Shown here: positions 57,439-64,000 of the stretch, piece by piece
How positions within the stretch are numbered: position 1 is the stretch's first letter
How the letters are laid out: each line of letters starts with the position of its first letter
Source: Segniliparus rotundus DSM 44985
GTDB lineage: Bacteria > Actinomycetota > Actinomycetes > Mycobacteriales > Mycobacteriaceae
Length of the DNA: 64,000 bases
Direction: 5' to 3'
Assembly (NCBI RefSeq): GCF_000092825.1
Contig: NC_014168.1
Location: 1,851,946 to 1,915,945 of the forward strand
Translations under genes and position numbers: made by a program
The notes under the pieces: generated by a model
What the model was told of the DNA's origin: nothing
Seen by the model: the letters and a program-made list of their open reading frames with translations, nothing else
Databases searched by the model: none

Positions 57439-57773
57439 TTCCGCCCGGTGCCCAGCGGGTTGATCGTCCACGACACCCAGAGAATTGCCGCGCCGACCAG
57501 GGCGAGCACCGCGACGTCGAAGACGCGGCTGCGCACCGCGAGCAGACCGGCCCGGTTCGTCGGCAGCACAGCCCGCAAGACCGCGGCGACGATCACGGCG
57601 AAGCCGATCACGGCTCCGCCGCGCCGCCATCGGTCGATTTCCACAAGCACAGCCGCCACGAGCAGCAAGAGCACCACCGCGGCAAAAGGCGCTTGGTTGA
57701 GCGCCTGGCGCATCCGCAACGCCTTGCGGTGCCCCTCGGCCCCTGCGTGGCGCCCGTGCGCGTCGTCGGTCAC
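57435..57773 (-). CDS. DUF3017 membrane protein
   Basis: 112 aa with three hydrophobic helices ([55 protein letters not shown]) and a basic turn [10 protein letters not shown] before the third helix. This is the DUF3017 layout. It shares an ATGA overlap with folD and is found beside folD in other actinobacteria. Function unknown. Confidence 0.85.
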   Translation of the reverse strand: MTDDAHGRHAGAEGHRKALRMRQALNQAPFAAVVLLLLVAAVLVEIDRWRRGGAVIGFAVIVAAVLRAVLPTNRAGLLAVRSRVFDVAVLALVGAAILWVSWTINPLGTGRN

Positions 57774-58630
57774 AACGACTGCCCTGTCTGGCGTTCGGCG
57801 AGCTCCACCACGTTCGCGAGCAGCATGGCCCGTGTGAGCAGCCCGACCCCGCCCGGATTCGGCGACACCGCCCCTGCGACCTCGCGCACATCCGGGCTCA
57901 CATCCCCGACCAGTCCGTGCGCCGTGCGGGTGAGGCCGACGTCGATGACGACCGCGCCCGGCCGGACCATGTCTTTGGTGATGAAGCCGGGGCTCCCGAC
58001 CCCGGCCACCACGATGTCGGCTCGGCGCAGATGCTCGGCGAGGTCTTTCGTTTTGCTGTGGCAGACCGTGACCGTCGCGTTGTGGGGCGGGCGGGACAAC
58101 AGGACCGACAGCGGGCGTCCCACGGTCACTCCCCTGCCAACGATCACCACGTCCGCCCCGGCCAAGGGGGTGTGCGACGCGGCGAGCAGGCGCACGATCC
58201 CCTTGGGCGTGCAGGCCTGCGGCGCGGGGATGCCGAGCGCGAGACGGCCGAGGCTCGTAGGATGCAAACCGTCCGCGTCTTTGTCCGGGTCGATGCGCTC
58301 CAGCGCGGCGCTCTCGTCCAGGTGGCCCGGCAGAGGCAGTTGCACGATGTAACCGGTGCAGCCCTGATCGGCGTTGAGTTCGTCGATCACCGCGGCCACT
58401 TGGCCGAACGTCGCGTCCGATGGCAGCTCCCGCGCGATAGAGCTGATCCCGAGCGCCGCGCAGTCAGCGTGCTTGCCCCGCACATAGGCGTGACTGCCCG
58501 GATCGTCGCCGACGATGACCGTGCCGAGGCCCGGAATCACACCATTTTGAGTGAGGTACGCAACACGTTTGGACAGATCGTCCATGATCTGATCGCGAAC
58601 GGACCGGACATCAAGCACAATCGCAGTCAT
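57770..58630 (-). CDS. folD: Methylenetetrahydrofolate dehydrogenase/cyclohydrolase
   Basis: 286 aa bifunctional C1 enzyme converting 5,10-methylene-THF to 10-formyl-THF with NADP. Catalytic Tyr49 and Lys53 (YVRGKHADC). [46 protein letters not shown] (NADP loop) and [15 protein letters not shown] complete the family. It supplies C1 units to the methionine and purine pathways represented nearby. Coupled to DUF3017 downstream. Confidence 0.97.
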   Translation of the reverse strand: MTAIVLDVRSVRDQIMDDLSKRVAYLTQNGVIPGLGTVIVGDDPGSHAYVRGKHADCAALGISSIARELPSDATFGQVAAVIDELNADQGCTGYIVQLPLPGHLDESAALERIDPDKDADGLHPTSLGRLALGIPAPQACTPKGIVRLLAASHTPLAGADVVIVGRGVTVGRPLSVLLSRPPHNATVTVCHSKTKDLAEHLRRADIVVAGVGSPGFITKDMVRPGAVVIDVGLTRTAHGLVGDVSPDVREVAGAVSPNPGGVGLLTRAMLLANVVELAERQTGQSL

Positions 58631-58681
58631 GCACCTAGTGTCTCAGACCGCCGTCGTACGACCGTCCAACAGGGGGTCGGC

Positions 58682-59146
58682 ATGTTCCGAGTGATGCTCT
58701 TCGAGCCGAGGATCGCGGGCAACACCGGCAGCCTCATCAGAGTTTCCGCAGCGACCGGCTGCGAGCTGCACCTCGTCGAACCCTTGGGCTTCGGCCTCTC
58801 AGAACCGAAACTGCGCCGGGCCGGCTTGGATTACCACGACCTCGCGCATGTGGTCGTGCATCCTGGGTTCGACGAAGCTTTGGCGGCCGTGCCGGACGCG
58901 CGGATCTTCGCCTTCACCGTCGCCGGCTCAACCCGCCACGACAACATCGCCTACCAAGCGGGGGACGTGCTGCTGTTCGGCCCCGAGCCGACCGGGCTGC
59001 CCGCAGAGGTGGCGCACCACCCCAGGGTGTCGGACCGGGCGCGTATCCCCATGTTGGCTGGCAGGAGGTCGTTGAACCTGGCGAACGCCGCGACGATCGC
59101 GGTGTACGAGGCCTGGCGCCAGCACGGTTTCGCGGGCGGTTCCTGA
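58682..59146 (+). CDS. trmL: tRNA (cytidine/uridine-34 2'-O)-methyltransferase TrmL-like
   Basis: 154 aa SPOUT methyltransferase. FEPRIAGNTGSLIRVSAATGCELHLVEPLGF, GLDYHDLAHV, LLFGPEPTGLP and IPMLAGRRSLNLANAATIAVYEA give the trefoil knot and SAM site. The small single-domain form modifies the wobble ribose of some leucine tRNAs in E. coli; the target here is inferred. ATG 58682 behind AGGGGG. The stop is three bases from the convergent aldehyde dehydrogenase stop. Confidence 0.92.
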   Translation: MFRVMLFEPRIAGNTGSLIRVSAATGCELHLVEPLGFGLSEPKLRRAGLDYHDLAHVVVHPGFDEALAAVPDARIFAFTVAGSTRHDNIAYQAGDVLLFGPEPTGLPAEVAHHPRVSDRARIPMLAGRRSLNLANAATIAVYEAWRQHGFAGGS

Positions 59147-59149
59147 CCC

Positions 59150-60568
59150 CTAACGGAGCATCACGCGCACGAGCTGGCGTTTGGCGCGAGTGAACGGCGG
59201 GTAGAGCAACGGCAGATCCGGCCAGGTCTTCAAGGACAACACCGCGCGCAAATGGCTGAAAGCGCGGAAGGCGAACTCGCCCTTGGCGAGGCCGTACCCG
59301 CTCGCCCCGACGCCGCCGAACGGCAGCATCGGCATGCCGAAATGGAAGACCGCGCAATTCACCACCGCTGCTCCGGAGCTCGTCTCGGCCATCACCTGCT
59401 CCTGCACTGTTTTGGACTCGCTGAAGATGTTGACCGCGAGCGGGTGCGCCCGCTCGCGCACGAACGCCGTCGCCTCAGCGAGGGACCCGACGGACAGCAC
59501 CGGCAGGATCGGCCCGAAGATCTCCTCGTTCATGAGCGGCGAACTCGGTTCGGGGTTCACGATGACGGCAGGTTCGACCCGGAGGCTCTCCAGGTCCACC
59601 GCTCCTTCCAGGACGCGCTCGCCGCCGCTGGACTCCAACAGCCGGGCGATGTGCTCTGCGTGTTTGCGGTTGACGACCCGGACGTCGCGGCCCGCGTCCG
59701 TTCGTTGCTTTTTGAACTCGGCGACGAGTTTGCGCACGAACTCGTCCGCCACCGGCTTCTCCACCAGCACGTAGTCCGGGGCGATGCAGGTCTGTCCGAC
59801 GTTGATGAGCTTGGTGGAGACGATGCGCCGCGCCGCCACGTCCAGATTCGCGTCTTTCGCGACGATCGTCGGGCACTTCCCGCCGAGCTCAAGGGTCACC
59901 GGAGTGAGGTGCTCCGCGGCGGCCGCGGCGACGATTTTGCCGACTCGCCCGCTCCCGGTGAACATGATGTAGTCCACCTTCTGCCCGATCAGCGCCTGCG
60001 TTTCCTCCGGGCCGCCTTCGACCACACGGACCGCGTCCTTGTCGAGATAGCGCGGCACAAGCTCCGCGAGGACCCGGGACGAGGCGGGCGTCATCTCAGA
60101 AGGCTTCACAACCACGGTGTTGCCTGCGGCGAGCGCCCCGATCAGCGGGCCGAGCGACAGGTTGATCGGATAGTTCCACGGGCCGACGACCATGACCACG
60201 CCACGAGGCGTGGGCGCGTAGCGCGCTTTGCCGAGCGCCTTGAACGAGAGCGGCAGAGCGACTTTCGTCGGCTTCACCCATCGGCGCAGGCGCTTGCGCG
60301 TGAACGCGATTTCCATAGTGACCGCCTGGATCTCGACCATCCAGGTGTAGAACGCGTCCCGGCCCAAGTCTTGTTCGACTGCGTCCGCAATGGCCTTTTC
60401 GTTCTCGACGAGCAAGCGCTCCAAGGCGTCCAGCTGGCGCAACCGCCAGTCGACGCTCTTGGTGCGCCCGGAATCGAACGTGGCGCGCAGGTCCGCGACG
60501 ACGCTTTTCGAACTGCGCGCGGAGAGCGTTTCTTGGATGTGGCCATTCGTGCGGACAGTCGCAGTCAT
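59150..60568 (-). CDS. Aldehyde dehydrogenase (class 3 / fatty-aldehyde type)
   Basis: 472 aa. NAD(P)-dependent oxidation of aldehydes to acids. PWNYPINLSLGPLIGALAAGNTVVVKPSE, FTGSGRVGKIV, general base Glu in TLELGGKCP, nucleophile Cys in NVGQTCIAPDYVLV, and NEEIFGPILPV. The short class 3 form with a hydrophobic/basic C-terminus (LLYPPFTRAKRQLVRVML) suggests membrane association and long-chain or aromatic aldehydes. ATG 60568 with AAAGGGA five bases upstream; an upstream frame extension lacks support. Confidence 0.94.
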   Translation of the reverse strand: MTATVRTNGHIQETLSARSSKSVVADLRATFDSGRTKSVDWRLRQLDALERLLVENEKAIADAVEQDLGRDAFYTWMVEIQAVTMEIAFTRKRLRRWVKPTKVALPLSFKALGKARYAPTPRGVVMVVGPWNYPINLSLGPLIGALAAGNTVVVKPSEMTPASSRVLAELVPRYLDKDAVRVVEGGPEETQALIGQKVDYIMFTGSGRVGKIVAAAAAEHLTPVTLELGGKCPTIVAKDANLDVAARRIVSTKLINVGQTCIAPDYVLVEKPVADEFVRKLVAEFKKQRTDAGRDVRVVNRKHAEHIARLLESSGGERVLEGAVDLESLRVEPAVIVNPEPSSPLMNEEIFGPILPVLSVGSLAEATAFVRERAHPLAVNIFSESKTVQEQVMAETSSGAAVVNCAVFHFGMPMLPFGGVGASGYGLAKGEFAFRAFSHLRAVLSLKTWPDLPLLYPPFTRAKRQLVRVMLR

Positions 60569-60605
60569 ATCGTCCCTTTCATGCTGGTCGGCAAGGAGTG
60601 ATCCA

Positions 60606-60617
60606 GCGCTGTAGCGC
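60606..60617. promoter_or_regulatory. Palindrome at the aldehyde dehydrogenase transcription start
   Basis: GCGCT-AC-AGCGC on the minus strand, a 12-base palindrome with five-base arms, lies just downstream of the -10 box where transcription should start. Possible repressor operator. Confidence 0.3.
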
Positions 60618-60625
60618 ATAGCACA

Positions 60626-60653
60626 TGTATAGTCTACGCCACATTTTCGGCAA
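60626..60653 (-). promoter_or_regulatory. Sigma-70-type promoter of the aldehyde dehydrogenase
   Basis: Minus-strand TTGCCG (60653-60648), 16-base spacer, TATACA (60631-60626). The predicted start is near 60619, leaving a leader of about 50 bases to the ATG. Confidence 0.55.
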
Positions 60654-60764
60654 TCAGCTCAGGTCGGACACATCTGGCAGGGCGAAAGCGTGGCAGGAAA
60701 ACGAAGGCTGGGGAACGAGAGGGGACCTGCGCCGAGCGCTTAACAGACGCCCGGGAAACATGGG

Positions 60765-60810
60765 AGCGGATGACGGGAATCGAACCCGCGTCATCAGTGT
60801 GGAAGACTGC
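60765..60810 (-). pseudogene. 3' half of a tRNA-Gly (UCC): tRNA remnant / attachment-site candidate
   Basis: Minus strand, 46 bases: anticodon arm GCAGT-CTTCCAC-ACTGA (anticodon TCC), T-arm GCGGG-TTCGATT-CCCGT, acceptor 3' strand CATCCGC and discriminator T. The matching 5' acceptor GCGGATG and D-arm are missing upstream, where sequence becomes A/T-rich. A tRNA 3' half without its 5' half is the usual scar at the far end of an element integrated into a tRNA gene. By orientation the element would lie to the right, with the intact tRNA beyond the window. Confidence 0.7.
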
Positions 60811-61160
60811 GGCTCATTGCTGATGAAAAATAACCGAGCATGTGTTTTCTCTGCAGAGAACACACAACTGCAGCCTCTGTTGTCGCCAAGAGAGCGAGCT
60901 TCAACAGCGACGGGTTGCCTGAACCTCCCGCGACCGTCACGACCTGGTCGTCAGAACGCAAAAACCGCCCCGACTTGCGTGGGGGCGATGACAGTAGGTG
61001 ACAGTAAAAGCCAGCCGCCCGCCCTGGGGCCGTGATCGTGCGGCACTCCCGCGAAAACCGGGGATGAAGCGTCGGAGACCTCGCTCTCAAAGCCGGGGGC
61101 GCAACCTTTTCCGCCCACGAAGCCGAGACGAACCCCCTCACCGCCAACGCGGGCGACCTC
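60811..61160. other. 350-base gene-poor stretch at the island edge
   Basis: No gene I can support. It holds the 26-base palindrome at 60841, a short direct repeat TGACAGTA-GG-TGACAGTA near 60990-61010, and from about 61070 a frame that stays open into the 61161 gene but has no start codon. Base composition of the first part is clearly more A/T-rich than the core genes. Confidence 0.5.
60841..60866. promoter_or_regulatory. 26-base near-perfect palindrome
   Basis: TGTGTTTTCTCTG (60841-60853) and CAGAGAACACACA (60854-60866) are inverted copies with one mismatch; the central 14 bases are perfect. It lies 30 bases from the tRNA-Gly remnant. It could be a dimer operator, a recombination-arm site or a hairpin; on the minus strand it is followed by a T-rich run, so a terminator is also possible. 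Confidence 0.5.
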
Positions 61161-62630
61161 ATGAAGATCACCGACACGCTGCATTTCGACCTCGATGCAG
61201 TGCTCACCGGCCAACGCCAGGACAACCCTGCCGAAGAACTGGACGACAGCCACGCCGAGACACAGGAGTATCCTGTTCCCGCGCAGACGGAGGAACGAAT
61301 GGGACAACCGCTGAACGCCGACCAAGAGGTGATGCTGGCGTACGCCGAGCAGACAGAGCAGATGGCGCTCATGCTCGACGGCACCATCGCGTTCGACCCG
61401 AGCGTGTTCCAGGGCATGATGATGACCGCCCTCGGCCCGGTCGGAGCCCCGTTCGCCGCAGCGTTCACAGCCGCGATCACCAACCAGCACATCAACGCCC
61501 ACGAGGTCGCAGCGGCCTTGCACGCGCACGCCCAAGCCACCCGCGAATCCGCCCTGCACTACCAGACCACAGAAGAACTCAACGCCGCCGAACTCGCCGC
61601 CGACAAAGACCTCGCTGAAGAACTCGGCGACCAACTCGACAGCGTCAAGAGCGAAGCGGCCCTCCCTGCCTTCCTCAAAGACCAGCTCGACCCCCTGGAA
61701 CCAGGCCAGACGCAATTCGTGGGCGACATCGCCTCCACCCGTCATGAATTAGAGAAGGCAGGGATCAAAGGCGCGGACCTCGGCATACCCGCCAAACTCG
61801 CGGACGGCACCCCCATCATGCTCTTCGGAGATTCCAACAAGCCAGGCGAGACGGCCGGGTACAACGGCGGGATCGTCGCTGCGAAAGTCGAGAACACGCC
61901 TGAAGGAGTAAAAGTCACAGCCATCGAGGGATGGGGACCGGGGCAGCTTTTAGCCGACCACCAACTCGCGCCCGAGCACCAATACTACCCAAGCGGGGTT
62001 ATCACCCTCTCGGACGGACGACAGTTCCTCAACGTCGCCAACGTGTATGTGGGTGACAACCCGGACGGCTCTCCCCTCTTCGAGCCGCAGTATTCCCACC
62101 TGGTGCAGATCGGTGGTGCGGATGGAAACTGGCCGACCGTCAGCGCGGACACCCCTTCCGGAAACTTCCTCACCTACGCGACGGGAATGCAGTTGGATGA
62201 CCATGTGTGGGTAGCTGCGACGGAGAACACCAACGGCCCGATCAGCCTCTACAACATTCCCGTTGACGAGATCACGGACATGGGCAGTTGGTCGCAGTAC
62301 CAAGTGGGAGATCCGATCACCAACGACGGGGGCGCTACACCGAACATGATCCGCGTCGGAGATCAGTACGCCCTCTCCTACATGGGCGACGGCGGTCTTC
62401 ACGTCATGCTTGCTGACAACCCCGGAGATTTCGCCGGGGTGCAAGCCCAACTCGTGGACTTGGAACACAACGACTATCCCAAACCACCCGGATTCGGCCA
62501 AGCATACGGCGGCTACATCCTCCCCGACTCCCAGCCAGACGACCTGCGCTTCGCAGTCAGCTACTGGGACACAGAGGGCAAGGGCAGCGAGCCCTACGGG
62601 GTTGGGGAATGGCGGTACCGCCCGCAGTGA
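61161..62630 (+). CDS. Putative ESX (type VII)-secreted protein with DUF4185-type domain
   Basis: 489 aa, no signal peptide. Residues about 50-160 are two long helices of ESX-substrate character (FAAAFTAAITNQHINAHEVAAALHAHAQATRESALHYQTTEEL), ending in YQTTE, a YxxxD/E-type secretion motif. This recalls the EspC group. From about 190 to the end is a beta-rich domain resembling DUF4185: GIPAKLADGTPIMLFGDSNKPG, YPSGVITLSDGRQFLNV, HVWVAATENTNGPISLY and a terminal RFAVSYWDTEGKG. DUF4185 has a five-bladed-propeller-like look with unknown activity. The ATG has little Shine-Dalgarno support and the frame is open 28 codons upstream without a start codon. First gene of the island-side run. Confidence 0.7.
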   Translation: MKITDTLHFDLDAVLTGQRQDNPAEELDDSHAETQEYPVPAQTEERMGQPLNADQEVMLAYAEQTEQMALMLDGTIAFDPSVFQGMMMTALGPVGAPFAAAFTAAITNQHINAHEVAAALHAHAQATRESALHYQTTEELNAAELAADKDLAEELGDQLDSVKSEAALPAFLKDQLDPLEPGQTQFVGDIASTRHELEKAGIKGADLGIPAKLADGTPIMLFGDSNKPGETAGYNGGIVAAKVENTPEGVKVTAIEGWGPGQLLADHQLAPEHQYYPSGVITLSDGRQFLNVANVYVGDNPDGSPLFEPQYSHLVQIGGADGNWPTVSADTPSGNFLTYATGMQLDDHVWVAATENTNGPISLYNIPVDEITDMGSWSQYQVGDPITNDGGATPNMIRVGDQYALSYMGDGGLHVMLADNPGDFAGVQAQLVDLEHNDYPKPPGFGQAYGGYILPDSQPDDLRFAVSYWDTEGKGSEPYGVGEWRYRPQ

Positions 62631-62661
62631 ACATACAGCTAATAGAGCTAGGATCGACCCC

Positions 62662-63156
62662 ATGAGGACTTTGCCGAAAGCCTTGATCGCCGCTGCCGCC
62701 GTGTTCGCGGCAGCACAGCAAATCGCGTTAGCCAAGCCAGCCGCACCCGACTTCGGGCAATACGCACAGGAAAGCGCGGACGACTACACCCTGTGCTCGG
62801 GCGCGGACCACGGGCCAAAGCATTGCGTCGTCGCTTTCAAATCCTCGGATGACACCAGCGGCTACCTCTGCTACATGATCCCCTCGACCACCTCAGCTCG
62901 GTGCGTGAACATAACCGGCCCCACGGTCGAGGGCCGGGTCCAATCGACGGGATCTTCGCAAGTATCCAACTCGTCGGCTGAACGCGACGGGACCGCAGAG
63001 GCGGTGCAGGAATTGCAACCGCTACACAAACTCGTCATCGAAGGCTCCCCCGAAAACCATCTCGCGTGCGGCGCGGGCGAGGATGGTTCTGTCGCGTGTC
63101 AGAACGCGACTGGGCACGGGTTCGTTCTCTCCCACGACAGCGCACGGACCTGGTGA
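62662..63156 (+). CDS. Secreted cysteine-rich protein of unknown function
   Basis: 164 aa. Signal peptide MRTLPKALIAAAAVFAAAQQIALA with a likely cut after ALA. The mature chain has six cysteines in three close pairs (LCSGADHGPKHC, LCYMIPSTTSARC, ACGAGEDGSVAC), suggesting three disulfides, and ends GHGFVLSHDSARTW. I do not recognise the family. It lies 31 bases after the DUF4185 gene and 20 before the next gene, all in one direction. Weak Shine-Dalgarno sequence. Confidence 0.7.
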   Translation: MRTLPKALIAAAAVFAAAQQIALAKPAAPDFGQYAQESADDYTLCSGADHGPKHCVVAFKSSDDTSGYLCYMIPSTTSARCVNITGPTVEGRVQSTGSSQVSNSSAERDGTAEAVQELQPLHKLVIEGSPENHLACGAGEDGSVACQNATGHGFVLSHDSARTW

Positions 63157-63176
63157 TACCAGAGACAGAGCCCACG

Positions 63177-63680
63177 ATGGCTAAGACCAAAAAAGTCCTC
63201 CCGTGGGTGTTTGGGATCGCCATCGGCATTCTGATTTCCATCCTCGCCATCGGCGCGTTTACCTGGTACTCGTTCGAGCAGTCCGCGAAACCGGACCACG
63301 ACGCAGCGCGGGCTGAGGAACTCGCGAAAAAGTACGGCGGGATCGTCCTGCCGTCAAGCGCGACTGTCGTCCAAGCCACGACACGGGAGGACTTCCAAGG
63401 CGGACAGGACTCCGTGATTATCACCAGAATTCCCCAACAGGATGTCGAAGCGTTCGCCAAAAACTCCAAAATCGAGTCCTGGACAAGCGCGGCGCCGAGC
63501 AGTGTCGACGCGGACTGCACAGGCATGGCCCACTCCTGGGAGGGGTACGTCATGACCAACAAAAACGGTGGCAAATGCCTCCTCGACCACGCCTTCAACG
63601 GCTACAGCGAACGGAAACTCGCCCTCCAACCCCAACCAGACGGCACCGCCCTCGTCTTCATCGCCGTCGCCAATCCGTGA
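63177..63680 (+). CDS. Single-pass membrane protein of unknown function
   Basis: 167 aa. Short basic N-terminus, one transmembrane helix (VLPWVFGIAIGILISILAIGAF), then an extracytoplasmic domain of about 130 residues with two cysteines (DADCTGMAHSW and GGKCLLDHAF). The region KYGGIVLPSSATVVQATTREDFQGGQDSVIITRIP looks like a small mixed alpha/beta domain. Start ATG 63177; the longer upstream reading overlaps the previous gene. Its stop overlaps the next start as GTGA. Confidence 0.65.
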   Translation: MAKTKKVLPWVFGIAIGILISILAIGAFTWYSFEQSAKPDHDAARAEELAKKYGGIVLPSSATVVQATTREDFQGGQDSVIITRIPQQDVEAFAKNSKIESWTSAAPSSVDADCTGMAHSWEGYVMTNKNGGKCLLDHAFNGYSERKLALQPQPDGTALVFIAVANP

Positions 63681-63970
63681 CCCAGCATATGCAATCGGCC
63701 AAATTTCCCGCTGTGTCGTGGGCGGCTGCGACGTGGAGCGCGCCAATTATCACAGCGGTTTGCGAAATCCTGTATTCGATCATCGGCTACTTCCTCCCCC
63801 ACGAAGCCGCCAGCCAACGCCCCGCGCTCATCATGAACTTCTCGGTCATGGCGTGCGCAGCGCTGCTGCTGCCCCTGATATGGAGAACCCCCCGATGGCG
63901 CGGAGCGGCCATAGGCCGCCTCATCGTGCCAGTCGTGCTCGCCGTGCTGAGAGAGAACGTGACATTTTGA
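63677..63970 (+). CDS. Small multi-pass membrane protein of unknown function
   Basis: 97 aa from a GTG that overlaps the previous stop (GTGA); an in-frame ATG four codons later (63689) is the alternative. Three hydrophobic segments: SWAAATWSAPIITAVCEILYSIIGYFL, ALIMNFSVMACAALLLPLIW and LIVPVVLAVL. No family recognised. The tight overlaps with both neighbours indicate a single operon with the preceding membrane protein. Confidence 0.6.
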   Translation: MTQHMQSAKFPAVSWAAATWSAPIITAVCEILYSIIGYFLPHEAASQRPALIMNFSVMACAALLLPLIWRTPRWRGAAIGRLIVPVVLAVLRENVTF

Positions 63971-64000
63971 ACGACAAGACCAAACCCGAGAACAACGCGC
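63967..64000 (+). CDS. 5' end of a further gene, cut by the window edge
   Basis: A TTG at 63967 overlaps the preceding stop as TTGA and opens MNDKTKPENNA, a polar N-terminus, running off the window. Only 11 codons are visible. The call rests on the stop-start overlap, a pattern used repeatedly in this genome. Confidence 0.35.
   Translation, partial: MNDKTKPENNA

Noticed and set aside
60998-61618. 206-codon frame overlapping the start of the DUF4185 gene
   Set aside because: Almost entirely Arg/Pro/His in a shifted frame, typical of a GC shadow; its ATG matters only as a possible displaced start.

Overview
This is a GC-rich actinobacterial chromosome segment. The encoded proteins read like those of mycolate-containing Mycobacteriales: EfpA-type exporter, paired ClpP1/ClpP2, 180-kDa-class NAD-glutamate dehydrogenase, type II dehydroquinase, a SAM-IV-type leader on metY-metX. 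Several blocks keep the gene order I recall for Mycobacterium tuberculosis (rbfA-infB-ylxR-nusA / lipoprotein-DUF4439 / proS-efpA-cysG-mqo; clpX-clpP2-clpP1-tig; icd / metY-metX; DUF3017-folD), but the blocks are shuffled and sequence divergence is clear. An early-branching genus such as Segniliparus is my best guess; this is inference, not proof.

Layout. 1-9.7 kb: smc, a secreted lipase-like lipoprotein, the three-subunit proton-translocating transhydrogenase operon (pntAa-pntAb-pntB), a cysteine-less peroxiredoxin-fold protein and a HIT protein. 9.2-14 kb: the translation/transcription operon nusA-ylxR-infB-rbfA, with rimP missing from its usual place. 14-18 kb: a lipoprotein plus DUF4439 pair, then six small membrane proteins (two DUF4190-like and one similar, one DUF2752, two CD225/dispanin), most with Pro/Gly/Tyr-rich disordered N-termini. 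17.9-26.7 kb: O-methyltransferase, proS, a Baeyer-Villiger-type monooxygenase and mqo-cysG-efpA. 26.7-34.2 kb: alpha/beta hydrolase, hisE-hisG, a formate-dehydrogenase-like molybdoenzyme with fdhD, an amidohydrolase. 34.6-43.3 kb: aroQ, clpX, clpP2-clpP1, tig, tRNA-Pro, tesB, uvrA. 43.3-48.3 kb: a CcdA-type membrane thiol transporter, NAD-formate dehydrogenase with a divergent LysR regulator, adenine-deaminase-type enzyme. 48.5-60.6 kb: gdh, icd, SAM-IV leader with metY-metX, DUF3017-folD, trmL, an aldehyde dehydrogenase.

From about 60.7 kb the character changes. A 3'-half tRNA-Gly remnant is followed by a near-gene-free stretch, then a co-directional run of unfamiliar genes with visibly lower GC. 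These encode a protein with an ESX-substrate-like helical N-terminus carrying a YxxxE motif fused to a DUF4185-type domain, a cysteine-rich secreted protein, and small membrane proteins that overlap stop-to-start and run off the window end. This looks like the edge of an integrated island and is the part most likely to hold an undescribed system. The CD225/DUF4190/DUF2752 cluster is the second candidate.

Unusual gene-junction features recur: several start codons sit in TTGA or GTGA stop-start overlaps, a 33-codon ORF is wedged between metY and metX, and several promoters place their -10 box where transcripts would begin at the start codon.
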